From NCBI GenBank assembly GCA_902651635.1, contig CACRSC010000273.1, forward strand, positions 482,243-546,242: a stretch of 64,000 nt of DNA, in the 5' to 3' direction. Shown here one piece after another: positions 31,949 through 44,600 of the stretch (position 1 is its first letter; every line of letters begins with the position of its first letter). The notes below the pieces were generated by a model, which saw nothing but the letters and a program-made list of their open reading frames with translations, searched no databases and was not told where the DNA came from. The position numbers were made by a program, and so were the translations under genes. The DNA is from Mastigamoeba balamuthi (lineage: Eukaryota > Evosea > Mastigamoebida > Mastigamoebidae).

Positions 31949-34726
31949 ATGGGCGACGACGTCTACGCGATCGAGGTCGTGCGCCTCTTCGACTGCCTCC
32001 TGCTGGAAATGGACGCGACCTTCCGTCTGGACCGCTACACAGGCGCAGTCGACGACCTCACTCTCGAGCACTTTGTCCGTCTGGGCCCGTCGCCGCCGTG
32101 GCAGCCGCTCCGCAGGACCATCGACGAGGTGAAAAAGCTCGGCCCGCCTGGCGTCGAGCTCGTCTTCGCGACCAAGGTCCCCGTCGTCGACTGTCGCCCC
32201 CTGTGAAAACGGTGTTTTTCGCTGACTTTTCCCCTCTGCGCTCTCGCAGCCGTCGGCTTTGGGTTATTTGCTGCGGTCCACGCGCCGCGTCGCCAGCGGC
32301 GAGATCGTCGGCGTGGCGTTCGGCGACGTCGTCGAGCGACAGGTGGCGGAGACGGTGTCGCCCCCGAGCGCCGGCGTGGTCGCCGGCCTGTGCGGGGTGC
32401 TCGGCATCGACCAGGCCATGAGGGGCAGCCCCTTCCCCCGCTGGCTCATGCACCAGTGCCGCGGCTCCAACGTCGGCATGCAGCCGCTCGTCGTCTCCGA
32501 CGGCGCGTCGTCGTACGTCTGGCTCGTCGCCGTCGCCTCGCGGGACATCGAAGTCGGTGCGCGTGCTGCCATTTTTACCCCCGTCGGATATCAATTGCGT
32601 TTTAACGCGTTCGGTGACCCCGTCACCCCCGGAATATCCCGTAGGCGACATCCTAAGCACGGACTACCGGTGGACCGACGTCAAGGCGGAAGATCTCAGG
32701 GTGTGCTGGTGCCCAGAGTGCCGCGGCAGGGGCATCATCGGGAAAGCGGCCAAAAACGTGCGGATTCGTCACCGCCGCGTCTTGTCGTCGGTTGTTCTCA
32801 GCTGTCGCCCTCGCCGCAGGTCGACGTGGAGGCGTTCCTCCTCTCGAGCCGGATGTCGGCGTCGGCTTCGGTTGTGGACAGCATCGGCGTCGAGGAGCCG
32901 TCGGACACCAGCAGCGACACGAGCACCGACGGCGACATACGGCTCGAGGTGAAGGACAAGGCCGCGCACGCCGAGGCGGGACAGTTCGCACAGCAGCGCG
33001 AGGTCCGGTACTTGTGGCCCGACTCGGACACGGACACGTACCCCGACAGCTCCGAAGACGACACCTCTGAGGGATTCGGTTCGCTCCGAGCGGGTCTCCC
33101 GTTCTCCTGCTCTCTTTTGGGTCTGAGCTATCTCGCACACCAGAGGAGGAACTGTCCTGCGAGTTCAGGGAGGCCCTCATGACGTCCAAGGCGTTCAAGC
33201 GCTTCAGCCGCTCGTACGAGTACGCGGTGGTCTGCCGCGATTGGTCTGCGGCGCTCGAGACGGTCGCCGCCATGGGCCCCAGAACGTCCCGTGAGTACCC
33301 AAACGCGTCAGCTGTCTCCCAGTTGACAGTCGGTGTGCGTGACCCAGAGTTCGTCGAGAAGCCCGTGCCTGGGCTGTTCATCTCGCTGAGCGATGCCAAG
33401 GGGGTCTCGGTCATCTACTTGGTCCTGCAGTACATCTCGTTCAGGCAGTCGGGGACCAAGCGCACGGACTTCTGGAAGCTGCAGGCCATGGCCAAGTCAG
33501 CAGAGGCGGAGCTGCAGGCCACGACCACGTTCAAGAACCTGTACCGGAGGGACCTTAAGAGGATCTCCCCGCTGGTAGCCGTCGACGTGCAGATCAGAGG
33601 CTCGAGAAACCCCGAGAGCCCGGACGCGCTGTGGTTCCGCGGGGAGCTCATGGACGACACGGTGCGGACGGTCCTCGCCGACTGCCCCCACGGCAGCCGG
33701 AACCCCCTCATCATGTGGAACTGCCGGTACTCGTCTGGGCGCAAGCCGCACAACTTCATTTCGCCACTGCCGGGCGGGGGCATCCAGAAGCCGTCCATGC
33801 CGAAGCACCGGTTCATCATGGACCTTGTGTCCGAGGTACGTTTTCAGGACAGCAGGCGCAAGGGGTCGGCACGACGAACGAAACTCGCGAACCTGTCCAA
33901 AGGCAGCACGCCGAAGGGCGTTTGCGCGAAGCCAGCAGAGCACCCCGTCGCCCACGCTGACGAGAAGTCGACGAAGGACAAGAAGCCGCCGAGAGTCTCG
34001 TGCTCGGACTCGGGGTTGCGCAAGAGACTCCGGAGCCCCCGAATGGGGCCCCCGGCGACGGACCCCGTCGCCCCGCACAAGGGCAAAGGGCTCCTGTCGC
34101 CTCTTCCAATGGAAGAGCTCATTCAAGTCGTCGCCGATGACGAGCTCGAGCCCGCCGAGAAGCCGAGCAAGAGGGCGCGCGATGGCGTGGCCATCGACAG
34201 CCCTGTGGCAGCGGCAGCACCTGCAGCCCCTGGGATGGAGTTGCACAGGGCAGCCGAGGCCCCGCCCAGGGCCGCTCCAGTGGCACCCATGGCCGAGCCA
34301 CCAGTTCAGGCTCCCCAGGTCCCCACTGTCCAACAGGCAGACGCCGTGCTGCAGGTTGCGCCGGTCCCGCTGCTCGAGAGCGCCCCAGTGGCGTACCAGG
34401 CCCTTCAGCCCGTCCTGACGGAGATCTTCGACAAGCTGATGACAAGGTTCGAGGCTGTGCACTCGGCAGCCCCCCAGCATCAGCAGAAGGGACAGCCCTA
34501 CCCAGCGCCGCCCTTGGACACGCCGATCAACACGGACGCGCTGCCGTCGAAGCTCAAGGTCGCGGTCTCGGTCGCAAGAATGAACCTGCTGCCCCCGCGC
34601 ACGGCCAAGCTCGTCCTCACTGTCGCCGAGTTCCTGTCTGACCCAGAGGCTCTGGACAGGACGTCGGCCAGCCTCGTCATCCAGGCCCTCAACGACTCGC
34701 TTGAGCACATGAAGACGCACACATAG
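31949..34726 (+). CDS. SET-domain protein (putative lysine methyltransferase) with long novel C-terminus
   Basis: Start MGDDVYAIEVVRLFDCLLLE. After an intron near 32180-32250 the SET core follows: LGYLLRSTRRVASGEIVG, RWLMHQCRGSNVGMQP (the usual NHSCxPN site), VAVASRDIEVG, then DILSTDYRWTD and a post-SET-like CWCPECRGRGIIG. Introns in frame are about 32554-32645, 32758-32820 and 33084-33151. The rest, about 520 residues from ALMTSKAFKRFSRSYEYA, is conserved-looking but unrecognised, with a basic, then a Pro/Ala-rich part, and an end helix KLVLTVAEFLSDPEALDRTS. Substrate is unknown. The donor of the first intron has several frame-compatible options. Confidence 0.7.
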
Positions 34727-34849
34727 CAGACTTGCCAATCACAGAGAGTAGCAATGGAGTGTGGCATTGTATGACTGGCCCATGCACTGTCATACATTAA
34801 ACATCTAACAAACACGGCCACTTGCGGCGCGCGAGGCGATGGCGGCAGC

Positions 34850-36368
34850 TCAGAGGGCTTGCTCGGGCAGGTCGACCAGGACAGAGGCATACCCGGCGAA
34901 CGTGAACTCCCGGCCAGAGGCGTCGTCGATCACGCGCAGCGCGCCGAGCTTGTGGATGCCGGGCCTCAGCGGGAGGAACGTCGCCGACGCCTCGCAGAAC
35001 TTGCCCGGCGCCACGTCCACGGCCACCGCCTCCGCCCTGACCCCGGCGACGACGACCCCGCTGCCAGCCTCCTCCGAGAACGCCGTGCGCAGCGTCATCC
35101 GCGAGCCGCTCGTGTTGGTCAGGCGCACAGTGACGGGGAACGGCGAGTGCACGACCGCCCGTGCAGGAGGCGACCTCTCGACGCGGATCTCGAGCGGCGG
35201 CTGCTGCCCGTCGGGCGACTCGGCCGGGTCAAAGCGGACCGGCGGCGAGTACAGCACGCCCAGGTCCCCGAATCCGGTGCGCCAAGCCACGCGCACGTGC
35301 CCGAGCTCGCCGCGCACACGCGTGGCGTTGGGGTCCTTGGGCAGGACGCTGAAAAGCGACTGCAAGACGTGCCCCGGGCTCGCCACGCGGGTCCTGTCAA
35401 GGCGGGGGAGGCTCTGCGGCCACTCGCAGGCCCCGGGGTCCGGGAGCTCGGGCGCCACGACAGGCGAGGCGGCCAGGTGCTCCGAGGGCTCGAACGAGAC
35501 GTCCTCGACGAAGAACGACTCAAAGGCCTCGATCTCGGCCTCGACGAGCGCGCCGCGCGGCGTGTCGTGCGTGCGCGTGCGGATGTCGAGCGCCTTGCCT
35601 GCCGCGAAGTTGAACGACTTGCGGATCGAGCGCTCGTCGGCGCCGCGGCAGTACGACGCCAGGCAGATGATGGCGTACCTCCCGGGCTCCGGGATCACCT
35701 GCTGCACGATGAAGTCGGCGCGCTCTGCGCGTTCGTCCCCCCGGGGCCAGCGCGGGAAATTTCAGTTTCCAGGAATTTAAAACACGAATTGGCATCTGGT
35801 ATTGAAACTGAATCGAATGCAATTGAATCGGACCTGCGGGGGCCATCTTGGCGATGGGGCTCTCGGTGTTGTCCACCAGCGTGGCGACGAGCGACGGCTG
35901 GGCGATGACGCCCGCGGGCACCCCCGGCGGCGGCGGCGGCGTGGCGCCCTGCACGGGCGACGTGGCCCTCGACGGCGGCGACGGGCTCGGCGGCGGCGTC
36001 GACGCCCGCGACGGCGCCGTCGACACCCTGTGCAGCTCGACCCTCAGCGCCACCCGCGTGACGTCGGCCAGCGAGCTGTTGGCGAGGTTGATGCACAGGC
36101 GGATGCTGACGCCGGCGGCGATCGAGCCGAAGACGGTGGGGATGCTGAGCGTGTCGCGCAGGGCGACGAGGGCGTCGACGCCGTGGGCAGAAGCGTCGAC
36201 GTCGGCCGAGCAGAGGACGGGGCACGCGGGGGCGGCAGAGACGAGCGTGGGGCGGTTCATCCGGATCACCCGCATGAGGACGCAGTGCGGCTCGGTCGCG
36301 GCGGCCGGGCCCTGCGGGGGCGGCGGCAGAGCGACGCCACCGGCGCGCGGCGTCGTGGGCCCACTCAT
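34850..36368 (-). CDS. trappc13: TRAPP complex subunit TRAPPC13
   Basis: Membrane-trafficking tether component. Model complement(join(34850..35724,35834..36368)), 469 aa, 109-bp intron, phase 1. Landmarks of the family: HCVLMRVIRMNRPTLVSAAP, LRDTLSIPTVFGSIAAGVSI, YAIICLASYCRGA, RKSFNFAAGKALDIRTRTHD, FFVEDVSFEP, VRVAWRTGFGDLGVL and a C-terminal GIHKLGALRVID. Position 100-160 holds a Pro/Ser-rich insertion. The gene strand has GATATTTCCCC about 12 bp upstream of the ATG and two further GATA-type sites. Confidence 0.88.
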
Positions 36369-36712
36369 CGCGCAGGGGAAATATCAGTCAAGATAAGAAT
36401 CTGTGTATCTTGGTTTCTGGAATGATCGCGCAAGCGGTTGGTTTTCCTGCGTGTAATTTGTGGGCTGATTTTTCAGGGTTCAGGATCTGTGGAAATAGAG
36501 GTATGGAGGAGGAGAGGAGGTGGGAGGTTTGTGCAAGTGTCATGTGCATGTTGCACAAGAACGACGTTCATGCACATTCTGGGCCACCGGTGGAGACCTC
36601 TAGGGCAGCCGAAACCACCAACGACAGATCCAGGAATCAGGAGACGATTGAGATATCCTCCTATGCGTGATGATGTCATTGCCGAAATATCGCAGATTTT
36701 GTTCCGCCCCCA
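36369..36712. promoter_or_regulatory. Divergent promoter, TRAPPC13 / NOC4
   Basis: 344 bp. On the NOC4 side: GAGATATCCTCC at about 36650 and CGAAATATCGCAG at about 36683. On the TRAPPC13 side: the AAATATCAGTCAAGATAAG segment at 36380-36398. All are versions of the GATA(T/C) element. Confidence 0.4.
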
Positions 36713-38430
36713 ATGCCCGCGACGATGGAGCAGCAGGCCTCGCAGCTCGAGACGCTCATCAAGTCCGACGTCTCGCACCTCAACTCGCTCTCTGCGCTGG
36801 TCGACCTCGCCGCGACGGCCTCTGCCGCTCCCGCCCTCGCCGCCGCCGCCGACAGCCTCCAGCGCGTCTTCGTCCACCTGCGCGCCTCGGACCTCCTCGT
36901 CCCCGCCGCCACCGCCTCCTCCCCCTCGGCCCCCTCGCAGCTGCGCGAGGCCCGCGAGTGGGTCGCCGGCCAGTACCGCCGCGCGTTCGACTCGCTGGTG
37001 GCCCGCGTGGGCTCTGCAGAGGCCTCTGCGGAGATGGCCGTCCTCGCCATGGACGCGGCGCTCAACCTCGTGCCCCGCAAGGGCGACGCCGCCGAGACCG
37101 AGCAGGCCCTGGCCGCCGTCGCCGCCGCCGTCGTGCGCGCGCACCGCAAGGCGGTCCTCAGGCGCTTCGCCGACTTCGCTGCCAAGTACAGCGACGTGCT
37201 CGACATCGCCCTCAAGGTCGTCAAGGCCACCTCGCGCTCCGACAAGGCCCTCGCCAGCCCGCTGTGCGTCCCCTCCCTGGGAGGCAGCAACCCCTCCTCA
37301 CAGGCAGCCGCCGGGGGGGCCAGGTTCGAGCTGGTGGAGATGCTGCCGGTGCCGGAGGTGGACGGGGGCGCCAAGCAGCAGTCGTACATGCGCAAGGTGA
37401 TGCTCAAGGCGCAGAAGGGGCTCTTTGTCTCGTGCTGGACGTGCGTGCTCGCGCTGGACCTCAGCGAGGCGCAGACCAAGCGCGCGCTCGAGGCCGTCAG
37501 CGAGCGCGTGCTGCCCATGGCCTCGCAGCCGCTGCAGCTGATCGAGTTTGTCAACTCGGCGTACAACATGGGCGGCATCCTCAGCGTCCTGGCCCTCAAG
37601 GCCCTCTTCAGCGTCATGATCAAGCACAACATGTGCGCCACCCCCTTGCCGAACCCTCCCCTCACCCTCCTCTGCCCGGCAGCGACGTGCCGCAGTTCTA
37701 CACGCAGCTCTACGCGCTGTACTCGCGCGAGATGATGGCCTCGCAGCACCGCGACACGCTGTTTGTGCTGACGGAGAAGTTCCTGTCGGGCAACTACGTG
37801 CCCGCTGCCACGGTCGCGAGCTTCGCCAAGCGGATGGCCAGGCTGTCGCTCTCGGCCCCGCCGGCGGCCTCGCTCGTTGTCATCCCGCTCGTGTTCAACC
37901 TGCTCCGGATGCACAAGAACGCGCGCGTGCTGCTCGAGAAGGAGCGCCTCAGCGCCTTCGAGAAGGACACCAAGGACTCGTTCCTGCCGGACGAGACTGA
38001 TCCCCTCAAGACGGATGCTCTCAACAGCTGTCTGTGGGAGCTTGGCGTGCGCACAACCCCCTCGGCCTTCTCTCGGCCTTCTCTTGTGCTGACGGGCCAT
38101 CTCTGCAGCTGCTCTGCAACCACTTTGCGCCGATGGTGGCGAAGATGGCCAGGATCTTCACAAACGTGGACTTCGAGAAGTCGCCGTACCAGATCGAGGA
38201 CTTCACGGGCCTCTCCTACCACGCGGTGCGCTCTCCGTTGAGCGCGCATCGCAGTACTCACTCGTTCTCTCTCGCAGATGATCTCCGCCGAGCTCGACAG
38301 GAAGGCCAAGGGTACGGCCCTGGAGTTCCAGGTGAAGAAGGGGCCTTATTGCGACGACGAGGCGTTTGCGGGCTGGGACATCGGCAAGGAAGACCCGATG
38401 GAGGGCGTTCAGAGCGCTGATAGCCTCTAG
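36713..38430 (+). CDS. noc4: NOC4-like ribosome biogenesis factor
   Basis: Nucleolar protein needed for small-subunit maturation. Model join(36713..37632,37683..38046,38109..38225,38278..38430), 517 aa, frame exact. The N-terminal 200 residues are Ala-rich helical repeats. The CBF/Noc domain follows: FVNSAYNMGGILSVLALKAL, DVPQFYTQLYALYSREMM, FLSGNYVPAATVASFAKRMA, RLSLSAPPAASLVVIPLVFN, then CLWEL, HFAPMVAKMARIFTN and a C-terminal GLSYHAMISAELDRK. Introns of 50, 62 and 52 bp are all GT-AG. Confidence 0.9.
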
Positions 38431-38576
38431 TCCATCAATACAACCGATGTTATTTCGCGGTTATAGGAACGGTATCCGTATTGCGGAATGGAATGTGGCC
38501 TATCAGGTTTTTATGGATTTGAATACAACGGTGTAGACATCATCACCGTTCTTCTGCGTGGGAGAGGTCTGCTTCG

Positions 38577-40771
38577 TTAGAAGAGCTGGCACTGAGATAA
38601 CTGAGTGGCTAGCTTGTCGTGGTCCGCCTGCGTCCACTCGCTGCTCGGGAGGGATGTCGGCAGCTGTATCTCGCTCGTCTTGATGTAGATGATGCACGCC
38701 TCGCGCAGGCTCGCGAGGCCGAGCCTGTCGGAGACAAGCCAGGTCTGGGCCGCAGTCTCAGGGGAGATGTAGTGCAGCAGAAACTGCGAGCACAGCCTCT
38801 CGAGCTCCTCGAGCCCGAGCGTGTGCCCGTGCCGCAGGAGCTCAAAGGCCAGCATGGTGTCTGGCGACCCCTGCTGCCCGCCCGTGCTGGGCGACGTCTC
38901 GAGCGCGCGCACGCTGCCCGTGTAAAGGAACTCGAGCAGCGAGACTATCCCCAGGTGCGTGCCCGACAGCGGCACCTCGAGCATCGCCGTGCTCGGGCCC
39001 GAGGACGCCGCAGCGGCAGCTGCGGCCCCGGGGACGCGAGGCGCCTCCGAACTCTGGGCCGACTCGAAGAGCCTCTGGCAGCCGCGCGCCGCGAGGACGC
39101 ACTTGTGCGCGTAGACCCTCTTGCCCTCGACGACGAAGGCGACGTCGCCAAAGACAGAGGCGTTGTCGACCAGCGAGAGCATATCCGGCGCCAGGGACGA
39201 GGGGATGGTGCGCAGCGCCTGGCGGGAGCTGAACCTGAACTCGAGCGTCTCGTTGCTGTCTGTCGTCGAGTGGTGCACGCGGTTGCGGCAGCCGCCAAAG
39301 ACGATCATCTTGTCGCCAATGGCGTGCGCGCTGTGCCCGTAGGACGGCTGGGGGGCGGCGCTGCCCGGTGCAGGGGTCACTGGCGACCACTCCTCGCGCG
39401 TCGTGTCGAAGACCCACAGGTCGCTCTGGACCTTGTTCCTCTCGCTGACGCCCCCGAAGCAGTAGATCAGGTGCCCGAGCGCGCACGAGCTGGGCGAGTG
39501 CCTCGGCGCCGGCTGCGGGGCGTCCTTGGCCACAGCCGCTCTTCTCCACACCCTCGTCTCCGTGTCAAAGACGAACACGTCGTTGTACCTTCGATCGCGC
39601 GGATCAGAGATCAATTGAAGGGTTGGGAGACGAGTCGACTGCGGACATCTCCTCGCCGTTGGTCCCGAAGAGCATGTAGAGCCTCTTGTTGACGCTGCAG
39701 AGGTTGAACCAGCCGCGCGGGGTCGGGGCCTGCCCCGTCGTCTCCACCCTGCGCCACGAGCGCGTCTCCGTGTCGAAGCAGTGCACGTCGTTGTGGTACA
39801 GCCCGTGACCCGCGTCTCCCCCGGTCACGTACAGGCACTTGTCCACCGCCGCCGCCCCGTGCGCCGCGCGCTCCGTCGGCCCCGTGCCCCCGTTCACCCT
39901 GCACGGCTCGGTCCACTTGACCCCCTGCGCGTAGTTCCCGGGGTCTGCCTCCCCCCGCCATCGTCAGTCAGCACAGGTCGTCTTCGCATAGACCCCCTCC
40001 CACCGCTCCTCCATCATCCAAGTCCCCGATCACGCCGCCAACTCGCGCACAGTTGCCCTCCCCCCCCCCTCAGCCCCAAGGGAGTAGCGGAGTCGCTGCA
40101 GTTGCTGAGCTGCGGGTGCAGTCCCCGCAAGAGAATCCCCCCTCTGTTTCGGTGTCGCAGGACGTCGCAGTGCTCAGCACCCCGTAGAGGCTGCAGAGGC
40201 TGAGCTGCGGGCACAGCCCCCCGCAAGAGCATCCCCCCGCCCCCTCCCGGTTCGCCGTCGCTGGCCTGGTCTGGAGGGAGGGGAGCGCGAGGGCAGGGCA
40301 GGGGCAGCCGCTCACCGGTGGGGAGGGCGAGGAGGGTCTTGAGGTAGATCGACACAGCGCCGCCGCCGCCGCCGAAGACGTAGACCGTGTCGCCGATCTG
40401 CGTCGACGAGTGCGCGTAGCGCCTGTCGATGGCGTTCTCGACGTTGGCGACCCAGCGCCGCGCGTGGACGTCGAGCACGTGGGCGTCGTTGTAGTAGCGC
40501 TGCGACGACCCGCTGTAGCCCCCCGTCACCACCACGTAGCGGCCCCCCACCGACGCGCTCGAGTGCCAGATGCGCTTGCCCGGCGGCGACGCGGCCTGTA
40601 TGTCCTTCCACTCGAAGCTGTCTGCGCCGGGTGGGTCGGTGGAGAAGCGCGGGGGAGATACGAGGGTGATCCGATAAAACGCGTCACGTGAGAACCGTGG
40701 AGGAAGGTGGGGTGTGGGCGCGCACATTCGGTGACGATGGTGTTCTGGATGCTCTCCTCTTGCGTCTCCAT
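38577..40771 (-). CDS. Kelch-repeat protein with C-terminal BTB domain
   Basis: Four exons starting METQEESIQNTIVTEY at 40771 (introns 40725-40622, one near 39930-40310, and one near 39590-39640). Kelch blades: IWHSSASVGGRYVVVTGGY, YAHSSTQIGDTVYVFGGGG, AHGAAAVDKCLYVTGG, RGWFNLCSVNKRLYMLFG, GHLIYCFGGVSE, GHSAHAIGDKMIVFGGC. The C-terminal BTB fold: FGDVAFVVEGKRVYAHKCVL, AARGCQRLF, LLEFLYTGSV, then the BACK-like LLHYISPETAAQTWLVSDRL. The kelch-then-BTB order suggests a substrate adaptor, possibly for a cullin-3 ligase (inference). Confidence 0.88.
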
Positions 40772-40924
40772 CCCCGGGGAGTGTTGCGTGTTGTTAGCCC
40801 GCTTTTTTTATTGACCCCAAATCTTGAGAAGATCCGCGGATCGGGGCCCTGACGTGGAGCCTCCGTATCTTCCGCCTGTGCCCCCTTCCCCCTCTTTGCT
40901 GTGCACGTGAGAGACCACTGAAAA

Positions 40925-41474
40925 ATGCTGTCCACGCGTTCTGCCTGCCTGCGCTCCCTCTCGCGCTCGTCGTCGTCGTTCAACCCCGTACGCCGCCTCC
41001 TCCCCCAGTCGTTCAACGCCCGCCTCACCTCCCCGTTCCCTGCAGGGCGCCGCTGCGAGGCTGAGGCCCACGGGCGACCGCATCATCGTCCGCAAGGCCG
41101 AGGGCACCACCAGGCAGGTCGGCAGCATCGTCCTCCCCGACAGCGTCGGCGACAAGGTGCCCCAGGGCGTCGTCGTCGCCGTGGGCCCCGGCTCGCCTCA
41201 CCCGTACGCCAAGAGTCCGCTTCTTCCGCTTTTCTCTCGCCGCGTTTGCCTGACGGGTTTCGATCCGTGATGACGCGGCGGATTTCTGCCGCCGGGTGTC
41301 ATCGGGGGGCTGGCTGGCGGGGCCAGGAGGACCGGTGAGAACGTCCCCGTGTGCGTCAAGCCCGGCGACCGCGTGCTGCTCAACGAGTTTGGCGGCCAGC
41401 AGATCCAGATCCGCGACGAGAAGTTCACCATCTACCACCAGGACGACGTGCTCTGCGTCCTCGCTGACGAGTAG
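40925..41474 (+). CDS. cpn10: Mitochondrial-type chaperonin Cpn10 (GroES)
   Basis: Co-chaperonin for Cpn60. Model join(40925..40987,41046..41203,41327..41474), 122 aa, frame exact. The first exon is a likely organelle presequence, rich in Arg and Ser and free of acidic residues (MLSTRSACLRSLSRSSSSFN). The mature part shows RLRPTGDRIIVRKAEGTT, GSIVLPDS, GVVVAVGPG and VKPGDRVLLNEFGG. The mobile loop matches the family. It implies a mitochondrion or mitochondrion-related organelle with protein import. It diverges from the kelch-BTB gene across 153 bp. Confidence 0.93.
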
Positions 41475-41609
41475 GGAGGCCGGGGGAGAGGGAGAAGGCC
41501 ACGCCCCACCCAGCAGGCCGAACAGCAGCAATACAAGGGACAATAGGGATTGCCGTCGTCGTGGGACACAGTTTTTGCACGGATGGCTGCCATCCGGCAC
41601 GCACAGGAC

Positions 41610-44600
41610 TCACCGGCGGAACGACGACGTCGGGGACGCCCCGTGGAACGCCGTGCCGCCGACGGACAGGTCGGGGCCGGGGCTGGCGGTCGGCGACGCC
41701 GCTGCGTTGGACGTGCGCCCGGAGACACCGGACCGCCCGGGCGACACGGCGATCGAGCGTCCTGTGGGGCTCGCCAGCCCCGCCTGCCTCCCGGGCGACA
41801 CCATCCGCCCGGGCGACCCCACGAACGACCCCTTGGGCGACGGCGACGCGTTGCGGGGCGCCGGGGAGCGCGGCGAGTTGGACGCAGAGCTGCGGCCACT
41901 CATGAGGCCCGTCGTCACCGCAGTCGACTGCTGCGGGATGCGTCCAGACGTCACGCCATCCAGCGTCACCATCGCGCTCCGCAGCGACGCCGCCTGCGCA
42001 GCGGGCGAGGGCGCTGTCGCGGGCAGTCCCTCTGGTCTCGCCGACGCGCGAGACGATGCGCGCGACCCCTGCGTCGAGGCGTGAGAAACACGTGTGGCGG
42101 AACACTGGCGGTACGAACGACTGAGGAGGCGGCGGACGGCGGCTGCACGGCCTCCTGCGGGAGGTCGAGGCCGAGGGACTTGGCGAGCTCGCGCACGTCG
42201 TCCTGGACATCAGGGTGCGCGGAGCAGAGGCGCGTGACGGCGTAGAGCGAGTCGTGGACGGCTTCGCGGACCTTGCTGAGACGCAGGTCCTTCTCCGAGA
42301 GCGACTCGCCGGCGATGAGCTTCTTCTGCTCCGCGACGATCTTGCGGAACTGCTTGCGCGCGCGGTCGAGCTTGGCCTCCTGGTCCGCGACCTCGCGCCT
42401 GGCGTCCTTAGCGGCGTACTCCTTGCTGTCGATCTCGTTCATGATGCGCTCGCTCTCCTGCAGCACCTGGCGGTACCGGTCCCTGAGCTCCTGCAGTGCT
42501 GCCTGGGCCTGCTCGTGCTCGCGCCGGAGCCTGTCGTTGAGCTCGAGAGACTGCGCGGCCTCGGACTCGTAGCGCTGCTTCCGGCCCTTCTCCGACCCGA
42601 GGAGCTTCAGCTGTGGCTTGGTCGCCTGCATAATGCTGTGCGAGTGTAAGTCCGAATGAACTTGGGAAGCAGGGGGCTCTGTACTTGGATGTGTGGACGT
42701 TGAGAACGCTTAGGGTGGCCTCGAGGCCGGTGATCTCGCCCTCCACGGCGGTGATCTGCGCGTCCAGCTGATCTCCGCGGACGCGCAGCTCCTCCTTTTC
42801 TTGTGCGGCCTTGACAAAGAGGTAGCCCTGGCTGACTTCGCCGTCCTCCGTCGACGACACGCGGGACACCAGCAGCTCGTACCTCTTGCGCAGCTTGTCG
42901 ACCGAGATCTCGCGCGTGCGCAGCTCGACCTTGACGCTGTGTGTCGCCTCGCGCAGAGTGCGCAGCTGCGTTTTGAGGACTTCGATGTCCGTCGTCACCT
43001 GGTGCTTAGCCTCCTCGATGGCCACGGCCTGCTGGTGCTTCCACGCCTCGAGGGAATAGACCTCATCTGCGTGCTTGTACAGCAGGTCCCTGAGCCTCTT
43101 TACGTCCAGTCGGACGATGTTCTCCTGGAGCAGGAGTTCCTCCTTTCTCTTGAGGACGGCCTTGAGCCTGAATAGCGAGCCTGTTAGTCATCGGCACAAG
43201 AGTCAATTTGTGCGAACATCTTGTGTGAGGTCTCCGTCTCGACCATGAGGGTCTGGATGGCTTGCTCATGAGTGGTTTTGTCTTTGGAGTGCTTCTCGAC
43301 CTCCTTTTTCGCTGCCTTCACCTCGTCGATTACCCTCTTGTGCTGCGAGTCCAGCAGCTGGTACTTCTGGCCCTGCTGGTCGAGCTGCGCGGTCAGCTGT
43401 TTGATTTTCTGCTGAAGCTCGGCCTTCTCCTCGCTCGTGCGGAACCCGGATGCTCTGGCGATCCTATGCTCTAGCTCCTGAAGCTGGAACTCCTGGTTGT
43501 ACACGACCTCCTGTTGCTTGAGCGACTCTGCGTCCAGCTTGCGGATCTGTATTCTCAGGTTCTTGCTCGCCCCCTGAGCACCGGATATTTCGGTCGTGAG
43601 GTTCTCCTCTTTGGTCTTGGTCTGGAAGAGCTCCTGCGAAGCCTTGAACGTCTCCTGTTTGAGGAGGTCCAATTCCTTGTCGGCCTGCTTCAGGCGGTTC
43701 TCTTGCTCTTTCAGGAAGGTCTCCAGCTTTTTCGATCGCTTGTCGAGGTCGTCCGTGTACTGCGATTGCTGCTCCTCTCGGTCGAGTGCCTCCTTCAACC
43801 GCAGTTTGGCGAGTTCGAGTCTCCTCTCCTGATCGCCGATTTGGGCCTTTGCCGACTTCAACTCGGACCTGGTTGTGGATTTCAATCAAGGGCACTTTGG
43901 TTTCAAACGCACTTCTTCTCTTCGATGGTGACGCGAGTCTTCTGGAGTGTCATTCGGACTGTCTCGAGCTCATCTTTGAACTTCTCCGTTTCCTGGTGCG
44001 AGTTCCCGTACGTCTCGCGCTTGCGGGCAACCTGCCTATCGGCCTGGTCGAGCTGGCCTTGGGCCTGCTGGTTTGTTAGCTTCTGGCCGTCGAGAAAACG
44101 TTGCTTCTCCACGACGATCTGCTGCTTCTCGAGAATCTGCGTGTCGAGCTGCGAGCACTCTGTCTCGAGCGCATCGAGGTCTTTGTCCCTCTGCTTCACC
44201 TGCAGGAGCGTCTCCTCTGCCTGTCTGTGGAAGCTCGTGTTAACGCGGGTGCGGATTGTCTGCGAACTTGATAAGACTCTGGTGCTCTTCGTTAAGCTCG
44301 CGAAAGTTCTGCTCCAGTTTGCGCAGCTCGACCTCCCTGGCCTTCGCCTCCGTCTGCTGGGCCTCGAGTGCTGCCTGCTGCCTGGCGACTTCTCGCGAGA
44401 TCTTCTCTGTCGCCAGAGACAGCTCCTTCACTTTGCTGTCGTCTGCCTGCTCGTACTTGAGCAAAGTCAGCGCATCGTCCTCTCGGGCCCTCTCCTCCTC
44501 AGCCCACTTCTCCATCTTCTCCTTGCCCCACTGCATGCGCTGCTTGTGGACCTCCATCTGCTCGCGTGCCTTTGCCAGCTGGGCAGTCACAACCCTGACC

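Noticed and set aside
33294-33325. A canonical-looking 32-bp GTGAGT..CAG intron in the SET-domain gene
   Set aside because: Removing it shifts the frame into an early stop, whereas reading through keeps a long open frame.
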